Below, in pieces: positions 24,846-33,521 of a stretch of 64,000 bases of DNA; position 1 is the first letter of the stretch; each line of letters begins with the position of its first letter. The notes below the pieces were generated by a model. That model saw nothing but the letters and a program-made list of their open reading frames with translations, ran no database searches and was not told the origin of the DNA. The position numbers were made by a program, and so were the translations under genes. The DNA is from Comamonas testosteroni ATCC 11996 (GTDB taxonomy: Bacteria; Pseudomonadota; Gammaproteobacteria; Burkholderiales; Burkholderiaceae_C): positions 124,001 to 188,000 of the forward strand of contig NZ_AHIL01000049.1 in NCBI RefSeq assembly GCF_000241525.1. The letters are read 5' to 3'.

Positions 24846-25737
24846 CGGTCCAGACCCTGGGTTCGGCAAATCCCGCGCAAGCCAGCATGGAGAGGAAATC
24901 GGGCAGCGGGTATTTGTAGCTGTTCTCCGTATGGATGGTCTCGCCCTGAGAAAAATAGCGCAGGCCCTGAGGCCAGCACACCATGACGGGGCGACGGGCG
25001 CGCAAATGCATCTCTATCCGCGATGTCCGGCTGTCGAAGCGCGCCTCATGCGCCCAGTCCTGAAGATTGAAATCACTGCCAAGCAGACGGTTCACATGAT
25101 TGAGCACATTGAGATTGAATTCGGCTGTGACGCCCTGCTCATCGTCGTAAGCGGCTATCAGAACCGGTACCGGCTTGGGCAGATCAATGCCAATCAGCAG
25201 CCCGCCGTCGCCACCCAGAAGTGAATGCATATGTCTGAGCATATGCAAAGCCTGTCGCGTATCGAAGTTGCCGATCGAGGAGCCTGGATAGAACAGCTCA
25301 CGCCGCGTCTGTGGCACGCCTGACGGCAAATGCCAGTCTCCCGTGAAATCCGCTGCAACTGCACGAGCCGTAAGTCGCGGGAAGTCATGCTCCAGCCTGG
25401 CCACAGCGGCCTGCAGAAACTCGACCGCAATATCCACTCCCAGAAACTGCTGCGGCCCCACGCTGCGGCACAGGCGTCGCACTTTTTCGCAATTGCCCGC
25501 TCCCAGCTCTATCAACACCTGGCAACCCGCCATGGCCCGGGCGATCTCCAGGTCGTAGCGGGCCATGATGGCAGCCTCCGTTCTTGTGGGGTAGTACTCG
25601 GGCAGCTCGGTTATCTGCTCAAACAGGGCGCAGCCATGCGCGTCATATAGGAACTTGGGGGAAATCTGCGCCTGCCGCTGCATCAGCCCCTGCGCCAGTT
25701 CATCGCGCAGATGGGTCGGGGAGGTATACGCGTCCAT
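24805..25737 (-). CDS. egtD: L-histidine N(alpha)-methyltransferase EgtD
   Basis: A 310-residue SAM-dependent methyltransferase when started at ATG 25737 (MDAYTSPTHLRDELAQGL). EgtD hallmarks are PKFLYDAHGCALFEQITELPEYYPTRTE, the SAM loop LIELGAGNCEKVRRL, and FYPGSSIGNFD further on. It trimethylates histidine to hercynine, the EgtB substrate. The frame is open up to 25920, which would add 61 residues that do not resemble the family, so the shorter form is preferred. With egtB it makes the two-gene ergothioneine operon; no egtA, egtC or egtE is adjacent. Confidence 0.92.
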   Translation of the reverse strand: MDAYTSPTHLRDELAQGLMQRQAQISPKFLYDAHGCALFEQITELPEYYPTRTEAAIMARYDLEIARAMAGCQVLIELGAGNCEKVRRLCRSVGPQQFLGVDIAVEFLQAAVARLEHDFPRLTARAVAADFTGDWHLPSGVPQTRRELFYPGSSIGNFDTRQALHMLRHMHSLLGGDGGLLIGIDLPKPVPVLIAAYDDEQGVTAEFNLNVLNHVNRLLGSDFNLQDWAHEARFDSRTSRIEMHLRARRPVMVCWPQGLRYFSQGETIHTENSYKYPLPDFLSMLACAGFAEPRVWTDEQQWFAVIHAHA

Positions 25738-26045
25738 GAAGGGGCTACTCTCGCCCTGAAGCGGTGGAGGTCTCAACGAGGACGCCAGAGGCAATGGAAT
25801 GCGCCCTGCGCGTGATGCAAACTCTATCGATGCTGCCTGCCTGTCCGGTGTCGCGCGCATGCTGATCCTCCTGATGAGCTGATCGCGCGATGCAGCCATT
25901 GCCCGCGCCATCACTGCCAAGCCTGCTTTAGACCCTCAGCCTAGCGCGGCCGGCAATCGGCAGAAGTAGGACTGAAGCCAGCGATCCTTTTACTGCATGC
26001 GCATGCAGCAATGCTGACAAAGTCAATACTGGTCAAAGAAATCAG

Positions 26046-26083
26046 CAAAAAAAATCGGTACCCCGCGCAGGCGGAATACCGAT
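26046..26083 (-). terminator. Rho-independent terminator after ompW
   Basis: On the minus strand the stem ATCGGTA/TACCGAT (outer) with inner GC pairs (CCGC/GCGG) is followed by eight T residues (26046-26053 read in reverse). It lies 136 bp downstream of the ompW stop. Confidence 0.8.
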
Positions 26084-26218
26084 CTAAACATACACCCTAG
26101 CCTCCGAAGTCATCAGGCCATGCCGACCTGCTGACTCCGATGCACCACAGAGCCTGCGGTGCGTGCCTCGCCTGCGGGAAGAAGGCCGCAGACAAGAACA
26201 CTCTTTGTCGTGAAGCTA

Positions 26219-26833
26219 TCAGAAGCGATAGCCCACGCCCACACCCACCAACCATGGGTCAACCTTGAACTTGGTGTTTTCAAACACGCCTGCACCTGTG
26301 ACCTTGGTACCCAGATAAACCTTCTTGATGTCGAAGTTCAGCGACCAGTTCTTGTCCAACGCATAATCGAAGCCGACCTGCAGCGCGCCGCCAAAGCTGT
26401 TCTTCTTCACGGTCACGGCACCATCCAGGATGTCCACGTTCGAGAAGCGTGTGTAGTTCACGCCGGCCCCCACATAAGGCTTGAAGGCCCCGAAGTTGGT
26501 GAAGTGGTACTGCGCCAGCAAGGTGGGGGGCAGATGCTTGAGCGAACCGATCTTGCCGCCATTCAGGCGCACATCATGCTTTTGAGGATAGGTCAGCACC
26601 AGCTCTGCCGCGATGTTGGGCGTGAAGAAGTAGGACACGTCCAGCTCAGGCATCCACTTGTTATTGATGCTCACGCCTGCGTCTCCGGCAGCGCCACCGT
26701 TGTCGCTGTCCAGATGCAGAGCGCGCACGCGAACTTGCCAAGGGCTGGAGCCGTCAAACGAAGATTGGGCAAAAGCGGTACCGGCCGTCAGGGCGCTGGC
26801 AACAGCAGCAATCGCGATCAGAGTCTTTTTCAT
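26219..26833 (-). CDS. ompW: OmpW family outer membrane protein
   Basis: A 204-residue outer membrane beta-barrel protein. The N-terminus MKKTLIAIAAVASALTAGTA is a signal peptide, cleaved after AFA. The mature part has SPWQVRVRALHL near the start, PELDVSYFFTPNIAAELVLT, LPPTLLAQYHF, PYVGAGVNYTRF and the C-terminal VGVGVGYRF ending in Phe, all typical of OmpW. OmpW is an eight-stranded barrel thought to carry small hydrophobic molecules, which would fit with the catabolic genes nearby, though no regulation links them. ATG 26833 has AAGGA upstream; the frame is open to 26890 but the signal peptide fixes the start. Confidence 0.93.
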   Translation of the reverse strand: MKKTLIAIAAVASALTAGTAFAQSSFDGSSPWQVRVRALHLDSDNGGAAGDAGVSINNKWMPELDVSYFFTPNIAAELVLTYPQKHDVRLNGGKIGSLKHLPPTLLAQYHFTNFGAFKPYVGAGVNYTRFSNVDILDGAVTVKKNSFGGALQVGFDYALDKNWSLNFDIKKVYLGTKVTGAGVFENTKFKVDPWLVGVGVGYRF

Positions 26834-26950
26834 GGGTTCTTTCCTTGATGAATTGGGTGAGTGCAATGCTTTGCATCCCTTGGCATCCATTGAAGCAAAG
26901 CCACTGCCACACGGGTTTGTCCCAGGTCAACCCGCACACCAACACCGCAA

Positions 26951-26986
26951 AGAAAAAAGCGGACGTTGCCCATCGGCCACGTCCGC
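26951..26986 (-). terminator. Terminator after the DUF808 gene
   Basis: The stem GCGGACGT/ACGTCCGC (26959-26966 with 26979-26986) on the minus strand is followed by TTTTTTCT. It lies 50 bp downstream of the DUF808 stop. Confidence 0.8.
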
Positions 26987-27036
26987 CCAAGACACTGATG
27001 AAGCGCAAAAATGTGCGTCAGCAGTGATGCTAGTCG

Positions 27037-28056
27037 TCAACTCGGATGAGCCACCCTGGCTGGTCGCAGCTTGTGCCACAACTCCATGCACACCACAACC
27101 GCACCGCCAATGACGGCCCCAACCAGCACATGCACCAACACCGGCCCCAGCGCTGCAACAATACCGCCCGTGGGCACAATCGCCTGCTCTATCCAGTGTT
27201 CGACAGGCTCTATGCCGTGCACCAGCAAGCTACCGCCCACCATGAACATGGCAGCCGTGCCCACGATGGACAGCCCGCGCATCAGCCACGGGGTAAAAGC
27301 AATCAGACCCCGGCCCATGGCCTTGGCAGCGCTGCTGCTCTTGGCCATCAGCCAGCCGCCCACATCATCCATGCGCACAATGCCGGCCACCAGTCCGTAG
27401 ACGAACACGGTGATGCCCAGAGCCACGGCGATCAGCACCGCAGCCTGCTCCCAGATGGGCTTGGTGGCTACCGTACCCAGCGCGATCGCCATGATTTCGG
27501 CCGACAGAATAAAGTCTGTACGCACGGCACCCTTGACCTTCTGCTTTTCGTACTCCATCGGGTCCATCTGCTTTTCACGCGCGGCACGCACCGATGACGG
27601 TGCAACACCTTTATGGGCGGCCTCTTCGGCATCCACCACGGCTTCATGCGCATCATGCTTTTGGTGCTTGTGAAACAGATCCAGGATCTTCTCCACGCCT
27701 TCGAAGCACAGAAACGCGCCCCCCACCATCAGCAAAGGCGTGATCAACCAGGGCACAAATGCGCTGATCAACAGCGCTGCGGGCACCAAAATAGCCTTAT
27801 TCATCAACGAGCCCTTGGCCACAGCCCAGACCACGGGCAGTTCCCGGTTGGCCTTGACACCCGTGACCTGCTCGGCGTTGAGGGCCAGATCGTCGCCCAG
27901 CACGCCGGCCGTCTTCTGCACCGCCACCTTGGTCTGGGTGGCCACATCGTCGAGAATCGCCGTGCTCTTGCCTGCGGCAGTCTTGGTCATCAAGGCCACG
28001 TCGTCCAGCAAGCTAGCAATATCGTCTAGCAACATCAAAAGGCCTGCACCTGCCAT
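27037..28056 (-). CDS. DUF808 domain inner membrane protein (YedI-like)
   Basis: A 339-residue integral membrane protein. The N-terminus AGAGLLMLLDDIASLLDDVA, a long DDVA/TKVA helical stretch, and KGSLMNKAILVPAALLISAF are hallmarks of the DUF808/YedI family. Several hydrophobic segments follow (about 86-110, 190-215, 245-300), ending with a His-rich soluble loop around HKHQKHDAHEA near residue 132. The function of the family is unknown. The gene stands alone with its own terminator. Confidence 0.85.
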   Translation of the reverse strand: MAGAGLLMLLDDIASLLDDVALMTKTAAGKSTAILDDVATQTKVAVQKTAGVLGDDLALNAEQVTGVKANRELPVVWAVAKGSLMNKAILVPAALLISAFVPWLITPLLMVGGAFLCFEGVEKILDLFHKHQKHDAHEAVVDAEEAAHKGVAPSSVRAAREKQMDPMEYEKQKVKGAVRTDFILSAEIMAIALGTVATKPIWEQAAVLIAVALGITVFVYGLVAGIVRMDDVGGWLMAKSSSAAKAMGRGLIAFTPWLMRGLSIVGTAAMFMVGGSLLVHGIEPVEHWIEQAIVPTGGIVAALGPVLVHVLVGAVIGGAVVVCMELWHKLRPARVAHPS

Positions 28057-28198
28057 CGCTTCTCCTGGTGGTTTACAAAGTCGCCATCATGCCTGCAAAC
28101 CATGCAGAGACTGCGACAGGAAATTTCCAATCAGCTGTGCGATCGGCGTAGCTCGGACTTTGCAGCGACAATGAGCACCCTCATCGAACGGAAACCCT

Positions 28199-28408
28199 GT
28201 GACTCAAGCCATCGCTCATGCCGAACTGATTGCCAGCTACCGCAAACTTGCCGCAGAGGCCGCCAAGAAGGCGGAACTGGTCAAGGCCGCAGCGGGCAAA
28301 GGTCCCAAGACCATTGCAACGGTCAGCGAAACCGCAGCCAAGGCCGCACGCCGCCGCGATGTGATGGCCGCCAGGCTGGCCAAGCTTGGTATCGATCTGC
28401 CGGACTGA
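28199..28408 (+). CDS. Small Ala/Lys-rich hypothetical protein
   Basis: A 69-residue protein starting at GTG 28199 (GGAAA eight bases upstream). It is rich in Ala and Lys (EAAKKAELVKAAAGKG near residue 20), predicted mostly helical and basic, reminiscent of small nucleic-acid-binding proteins, but no family is recognised. It is convergent with the VWA gene, with 33 bp between the stops. It is probably real because of its composition and clean start, but the evidence is moderate. Confidence 0.55.
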   Translation: MTQAIAHAELIASYRKLAAEAAKKAELVKAAAGKGPKTIATVSETAAKAARRRDVMAARLAKLGIDLPD

Positions 28409-28441
28409 GCCCCAACAAGCAGCCTTCGTCGGGCAGTCTTC

Positions 28442-29647
28442 TTATTTGCTGGTCTTGAAGCCCTGCGTCGCGGCCCAGGCTGCCACATCGTCGCGACGGA
28501 TGGCCGCTGCCATAAGCTGTGGAAAGGCATCGGGGGTGCAAGCAAACGAGGGCACGCCCAGTGCCGCCAGCTTGGCCGCCAGTTCTGCGTCATAGGCTGG
28601 CGCTCCCTCGTCGCTGAGCGCCAGCAACGTGATGAACTGCACGCCTGCTTCCACCAGCTCGTTGGCGCGGCGCAGCAGGCCCGACTCCACACCGCCCTCG
28701 TAAAGGTCGGAGATCAGCACCAGAATGCTGTTGCGCGGCTCGCTGATCAGCCCCTGGCAATAGCCGACCGCACCGTTGATATCAGTGCCGCCACCCAGTT
28801 GCACGCCAAACAGCACATCGACGGGATCGTCGAGCTTTTCCGTCAGATCGACCACGGCCGTATCAAACACCACTAGCTTGGTGGCCACGGCCGGCAGACT
28901 GGCCATCACAGCACCGAAGATGCTGGAGTAGACCACCGAGTTAGCCATGGAGCCGCTCTGGTCAATGCACAGAATCACCTCGCGCTGCGGGCGGCGCGCC
29001 TTGCGTCCATAGCCAATCAGCGTCTCTGGAACAATGGTCTTGTATTCGGGCTGCCAATGGCGCAGGTTGGCGCGTATGGTGCGATTCCAATCGATTTCTG
29101 CATGGCGCGGGCGTCGGTTGCGCTGGCTGCGGTCCAGTGCCCCGGCCACGGCACTGCGCATGGGCTCCTCGAGCTTTTTCATCAGCTCGTCCACCACCTT
29201 GCGCACCACCAGCCGCGCCGTGGCCTTGGTGTTCTGCGGAATCACCGAGCCCAGCGAAATCAGGTCCGCCACCAGATGCACATCGGGCTGCACGTTCTCC
29301 AGCATCTCGGGCTGCAGCAGCAGCTCGCGCAGATTCAGGCGCTCCATGGCATCGCGCTGCATGACCTGCACGACCTGGCTCGGAAAGTATTTGCGGATAT
29401 CGCCCAGCCAGCGCGAAACCGAAGGCGAGGAGTTGCCGCGTCCGCCCTTGCGCGATGCCAGCTTGCTGTCTTCCTCATACAAGGCGGCAAGCGCCTGGTC
29501 CATCTCCTGCAAGTGTCCCGTCACACCGCCGCAACTGGCGTCAGCGGGGCTGCCCAGCACCATGCGCCAGCGCTGCAGCCGCGTGGTGGGCTGCAGCTCT
29601 TCGGACTCCTGTTGCGGCTCGGTCGCCAAATTTGCTGTTTGCTTCAT
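28442..29647 (-). CDS. VWA domain-containing protein (YehP-like), last gene of MoxR-VWA operon
   Basis: A 401-residue protein. The N-terminal 220 residues are helical and charged. The C-terminal von Willebrand A domain has an intact MIDAS metal site: DQSGSM near residue 230, GGGTDI near 286 and SDLYEGG near 314. Such proteins bind a partner through Mg and work with MoxR-type AAA+ ATPases. The start is either ATG 29647 (AAGG seven bases upstream) or GTG 29653, both overlapping or touching the DUF5682 stop, so it is coupled to that gene. It is most like E. coli YehP as I remember it. Confidence 0.88.
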   Translation of the reverse strand: MKQTANLATEPQQESEELQPTTRLQRWRMVLGSPADASCGGVTGHLQEMDQALAALYEEDSKLASRKGGRGNSSPSVSRWLGDIRKYFPSQVVQVMQRDAMERLNLRELLLQPEMLENVQPDVHLVADLISLGSVIPQNTKATARLVVRKVVDELMKKLEEPMRSAVAGALDRSQRNRRPRHAEIDWNRTIRANLRHWQPEYKTIVPETLIGYGRKARRPQREVILCIDQSGSMANSVVYSSIFGAVMASLPAVATKLVVFDTAVVDLTEKLDDPVDVLFGVQLGGGTDINGAVGYCQGLISEPRNSILVLISDLYEGGVESGLLRRANELVEAGVQFITLLALSDEGAPAYDAELAAKLAALGVPSFACTPDAFPQLMAAAIRRDDVAAWAATQGFKTSK

Positions 29648-29649
29648 CG

Positions 29650-32223
29650 TCACACCTTGGCCACGGCCGCATCAAAATCGGTAGCTGCTTGGGCTTGTCC
29701 CATCAGCGCCTGAGGCAGATTCAAGCCCAGCAACTCATTGAGCATGGGCAAGGCCAGCAAGGCACGCGACTCATCCCAGGGCGCAGCATCGTCCGCAGCG
29801 CCCACAGCAGGATCGGGTGCCGCTGCGCCTCCCACAGGAGTTCGCTTGACCTTGTCACCCAGGCTTTGCCGCTCGTGATTGCTGAAGGTCGAGAAGCTGC
29901 GTCGCACCAACGGCAGAATCTGTGCAAACTGCACCTCGCCCAGACCGCTGAGCCAGGCATCGACAGCACCCCAGATGGACTCGTCATGCAGCAATACCAG
30001 CGCCTGCCGGTTCAGAAAACCGTCCAGCCAGGCCGCCACATCCATGGGCGCCGCACCCAGCGAAAGATTGCGGTTGAACTGGCGCACGATCTCGGCGCTT
30101 TCCAGCAACTGCTCGTCCAGCAGCAAACGGCAAGCCATGCCGCGCAGCAGTGCCGCAGCGGCATCCCCCATGGCCAGGCTGCGCAGCGCCAGGCGCCAGG
30201 CATCCACCGCCTGCTGCGCCTCTCCGTCGCTGGTGCGCAGACGCAGGGCTTCGTGCGCCGCCAGCACCTTGGTCTTCATGGAAGCCGCCGCATCCTCGTC
30301 CATGGCCATGCAGGCGACAGGCAGGCCGATGGCCGCGCGCAGCACCAGCGAATCGATCACGCCGGCCAGCAGGGCTGTATCCGTCTGGCGCACGCTGCCG
30401 TAGCGATAGACATTGGCCAGCGGTGGCAAGGCCTGCAGCAGCTGGGCCACATCGCCCGTGGTGGCTGCACGCTGGGCCAGCGTGGCGATCAGGGCTTCGA
30501 CCAGCTGCGGCAAATCGGCCAGCAACGCATCGTCGATGGCCTGCGCGATTTCGGGCAGCGAGGTCTCGGGCGTCAGGCTGGAGCGCAGCTTGGCCGTGGC
30601 GGCCTGGGCCACGGTCGCTCCGTGCACGCTGGCCTCGATGATGCGCACCGCCAGCTCCGGCTCCCACTGCAGCTGCCAGCTTTCGCGGAAAGTGCCCCGG
30701 TTGCGCTGAGCATCAGTGGCGCGCACGCCCCAGTCAATGCCGAGCAGTCGCAGACGGTGCAGAAAATGGCTGCGTGCCAGATCTGTGTCCTTGCGCAAAT
30801 CCAGCGCCAACAGCTTGCTTGCCGCCTCGGGCTTGAGACGCAGCGACTTCTGCTGCTGCTCGATATCACGCTGCAGCGGCACCTGAGGAACATCGGCAGG
30901 CACCTGGCCCAGCACATGACCGACGGTCAGTTCCTCATCGATCAACCTGAGCGGTGCGTCCTCGCCCATGCAGATCACGGTGACGATGGCCTCGTTGATT
31001 TCGTCCAGGCCGGGCATGGGCTGGCCGCGCAGCGCCGCCAGGCCCTCGGCCAGACGCGTGGTCTCGATGATGTGAGCGCTGGAGCAGTCCAGATCCTTGT
31101 CGCGCAGCAGATGGGCCACGCGCGTCAGCCAGCCCGCCGTGCGCAGTGTGGCTGGAGAAACCTCTTTTTTGATAGCTACCTGCGCTTTACCATCAAGCGT
31201 TTGAGGCTGATTTGATTCCAAACTCTGGGACGATTGATAGCACTGCCACAGATGCTGGTACCAGCCCGGAGAAGTCACACCCGCGCCATAGCCGCTGCTG
31301 CTGGCCAGGTTGCGATAAGTCCAGGGGGCCCAGGTCGCCATCACCTTGACCTTGGGCAAGCCTTTGAGAAGGGCGCTATCTGCCTTGGCCGTCACGCTGG
31401 CCTTGAGCGCCGGCACATGCCAGGCGCCACAAACCACGGCAATGCGCTGGTGACCGGCTTTGATCGCCTCGCGAATGCACTGGCGCATATGGGCTTCGCG
31501 CAGTGCTTCGCGCTTCATGTATTCCTCGCCGCGCCAATGTTCGCCGTCCTTGGACAGTTCTTCGCGAGCTGCCGTCATCACCTCCCCAATGCTTTCAAAC
31601 AGTGCTTCGCTGTCGCCTCGCTCCTCGACCAGACGGTTCCACCAACTCTCGCCATCGTCAAAGCCTGCGGCATGGGCCAGCCAGTCCAGCGGATCGCGGT
31701 GCAGGTGTTGTGGGGGCGGTGCCGGGAGGTCCAACTGCAACTCATGCTCGTCACCGTCCTGCATATCCGCCAGCGTTGCGGCCTCCGCAACATCCGGTGC
31801 ATCCTGCTCCGAGTCCAGGACAGTCGCCGCCTGCACAGCATCCTCTGCCTCCTGTGCCGCCTTCTTCAGCGCTTCGCGTCGGGCAAACTCGATGGCCATG
31901 CCATGGGTCTGGGGCAGGTCGATGAAGCGGGTTGCAACACCCAGGCGACTGGCCCACTGCAATGCCTGCCATTCGGGTGAAAACTCGGCAAATGGATAGA
32001 ACGCGGCCTGGCTGGGCTCGTCCTGCATATAGACCAGCATGGCCACTGGCGGGCGCAGCTCGGCGCTTTGCAGCATGGGCAGCAGCGCCTCCCCCTCGGG
32101 CGGGCCTTCCACCAGCAGGCAATCGGGCTGCAAAGCCTCAAGCGCCTGCAGCAGACTGCGAGCGCAGCCCGGGCCGTGATGGCGTATGCCAAAGAAATGA
32201 ACAGAATCAGCGGAAGTGGCCAT
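29650..32223 (-). CDS. DUF5682 family protein (YehM-like), MoxR-VWA operon
   Basis: An 857-residue protein of unknown function. The N-terminus carries VHFFGIRHHGPGCARSL at residues 8-24 and PDCLLVEGPPEGE at 33-45, diagnostic of DUF5682. Around residues 240-275 it has REAHMRQCI followed by IAVVCGAWHVPAL. The GxxH, VEGP, RxxxM and GAxHVP motifs in this order resemble the TraB/Tiki/ChaN hydrolase superfamily (see findings). A low-complexity acidic linker lies at about 125-165, and the C-terminal 500 residues look alpha-helical. Residues about 336-352 are encoded by an in-frame dispersed repeat. It lies 178 bp after the MoxR gene and is coupled to the VWA gene. Confidence 0.85.
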   Translation of the reverse strand: MATSADSVHFFGIRHHGPGCARSLLQALEALQPDCLLVEGPPEGEALLPMLQSAELRPPVAMLVYMQDEPSQAAFYPFAEFSPEWQALQWASRLGVATRFIDLPQTHGMAIEFARREALKKAAQEAEDAVQAATVLDSEQDAPDVAEAATLADMQDGDEHELQLDLPAPPPQHLHRDPLDWLAHAAGFDDGESWWNRLVEERGDSEALFESIGEVMTAAREELSKDGEHWRGEEYMKREALREAHMRQCIREAIKAGHQRIAVVCGAWHVPALKASVTAKADSALLKGLPKVKVMATWAPWTYRNLASSSGYGAGVTSPGWYQHLWQCYQSSQSLESNQPQTLDGKAQVAIKKEVSPATLRTAGWLTRVAHLLRDKDLDCSSAHIIETTRLAEGLAALRGQPMPGLDEINEAIVTVICMGEDAPLRLIDEELTVGHVLGQVPADVPQVPLQRDIEQQQKSLRLKPEAASKLLALDLRKDTDLARSHFLHRLRLLGIDWGVRATDAQRNRGTFRESWQLQWEPELAVRIIEASVHGATVAQAATAKLRSSLTPETSLPEIAQAIDDALLADLPQLVEALIATLAQRAATTGDVAQLLQALPPLANVYRYGSVRQTDTALLAGVIDSLVLRAAIGLPVACMAMDEDAAASMKTKVLAAHEALRLRTSDGEAQQAVDAWRLALRSLAMGDAAAALLRGMACRLLLDEQLLESAEIVRQFNRNLSLGAAPMDVAAWLDGFLNRQALVLLHDESIWGAVDAWLSGLGEVQFAQILPLVRRSFSTFSNHERQSLGDKVKRTPVGGAAAPDPAVGAADDAAPWDESRALLALPMLNELLGLNLPQALMGQAQAATDFDAAVAKV
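31165..31216. repeat. Dispersed Comamonadaceae-type short repeat, in-frame copy inside DUF5682 gene
   Basis: The sequence GATAGCTACCTGCGCTTTAC then ATCAAGCGTTTGAGGCTGATTT is close to the intergenic copy at 3775-3826. Here it is translated on the minus strand as part of a variable linker (NQPQTLDGKAQVAIKK). Confidence 0.65.
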
Positions 32224-32401
32224 GGGCTTGTCAGACGGCTCAAGAAAGGGATAGCAAGGTCTCTGGCAGTGAAGACAGCTCAGCCCATCACAGATGGGCG
32301 GTTAAGACGAGGCGCCATCACCGAAGACAGTAGCAACGCTAGGGCGGCTAGGGCAAGTTGATGCAACGACGTATCAAGAGCTGCATTCACTGCAGCACAA
32401 C

Positions 32402-33484
32402 TCACAGTTGCTCGCGGCAGGCGCGGTACAGATCCTTCCAGTCACTACGCTCCTTGACCACGGTCTCCAGATATTCCTTCCACACCACCGTGTCCTGCAC
32501 CGGGTCCTTGATCACGGCTCCCAGCAGGCCCGAGGCCACATCGGCCGCGCGCAGCACGCCATCGCCGAAATGGCCGGCCAGCGCCATGCCGCTGTTGATG
32601 ACCGAGATGGCCTCTGCCGTGGACAGCGTGGAGCTGGGCGACTTCACGCGCACGGTCTTGCCGTCCTCGGTCTGGCCGTGGCGCAACTCGCGGAAGATCT
32701 GCACCACACGGCGCACCTCCTGCAGCGCAGGCGGCTCGGTTGGCAGCTGCAGCGCCCGCCCCTGCTCGGCCACGCGCTTGGTGACGATCTGCACCTCCTC
32801 GTCCTGCGAGGCAGGCACAGGCAAGACCACAGTATTGAAGCGGCGCTTCAGTGCGCTCGACAACTCGTTGACGCCTTTGTCGCGGTTATTGGCCGTGGCA
32901 ATGACCGAAAAGCCCTGCACGGCCTGGAACTCCATGGACAGCTCAGGCACAGGCAGCGTCTTTTCGGACAGCACGGTGATCAGCGTGTCCTGCACATCGG
33001 CGGGAATACGTGTGAGCTCCTCGATGCGCGCGATCTTGCCCAGCTTCATGGCATTGACCAGCGGGCTTGGAATCAGCGCTTTCTCGGACGGGCCGTGGGC
33101 CAGCAACTGGGCGTAGTTCCAGCCATAGCGCAGCTGCTCCTCGCTGGTGCCAGCCGTACCCTGGATCAGCATGGTCGAATCGCCGCTCACGGCCGCAGAC
33201 AGATGCTCGGACACCCAGGACTTGGCCGTGCCGGGCACGCCGTACAGCAGCAAAGCACGGTCGGTGGCCAGCGTGGACACGGCAATCTCCATCAGGCGCG
33301 GATTGCCGATGTACTTGGGGCTGAGCTCAAACCCGTTGCTGAGCTTGCCGCCCATCAGGTACTGGAGCACAGCCCAGGGCGAGAGCTTCCAGTTGGGCGG
33401 GCGCGGACGGTCGTCCACCTTCTGCAGGGCATCGAGTTCTTCGGCAAATTGCGCCTCGGCGTGCTGACGTAGTACTTGGCTCAT
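32402..33484 (-). CDS. MoxR-family AAA+ ATPase (YehL-like)
   Basis: A 360-residue AAA+ protein. Walker A is GVPGTAKS at 82-89, the Walker B equivalent IARIEEL at 151-157 (Glu-Glu instead of Asp-Glu), sensor 1 ATANNRDKG near 197-204, and the arginine-finger region SALKRRF near 210-216. MoxR ATPases act as chaperone-like remodellers for partners with VWA domains; the partner here is encoded two genes downstream. The gene lies 37 bp after DUF5691 and belongs to the same transcript. It most resembles the YehL subgroup. Confidence 0.9.
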   Translation of the reverse strand: MSQVLRQHAEAQFAEELDALQKVDDRPRPPNWKLSPWAVLQYLMGGKLSNGFELSPKYIGNPRLMEIAVSTLATDRALLLYGVPGTAKSWVSEHLSAAVSGDSTMLIQGTAGTSEEQLRYGWNYAQLLAHGPSEKALIPSPLVNAMKLGKIARIEELTRIPADVQDTLITVLSEKTLPVPELSMEFQAVQGFSVIATANNRDKGVNELSSALKRRFNTVVLPVPASQDEEVQIVTKRVAEQGRALQLPTEPPALQEVRRVVQIFRELRHGQTEDGKTVRVKSPSSTLSTAEAISVINSGMALAGHFGDGVLRAADVASGLLGAVIKDPVQDTVVWKEYLETVVKERSDWKDLYRACREQL

Positions 33485-33521
33485 GATGACTTTCGGGTTG
33501 AATGCAGAAAAATTCGAAGGC

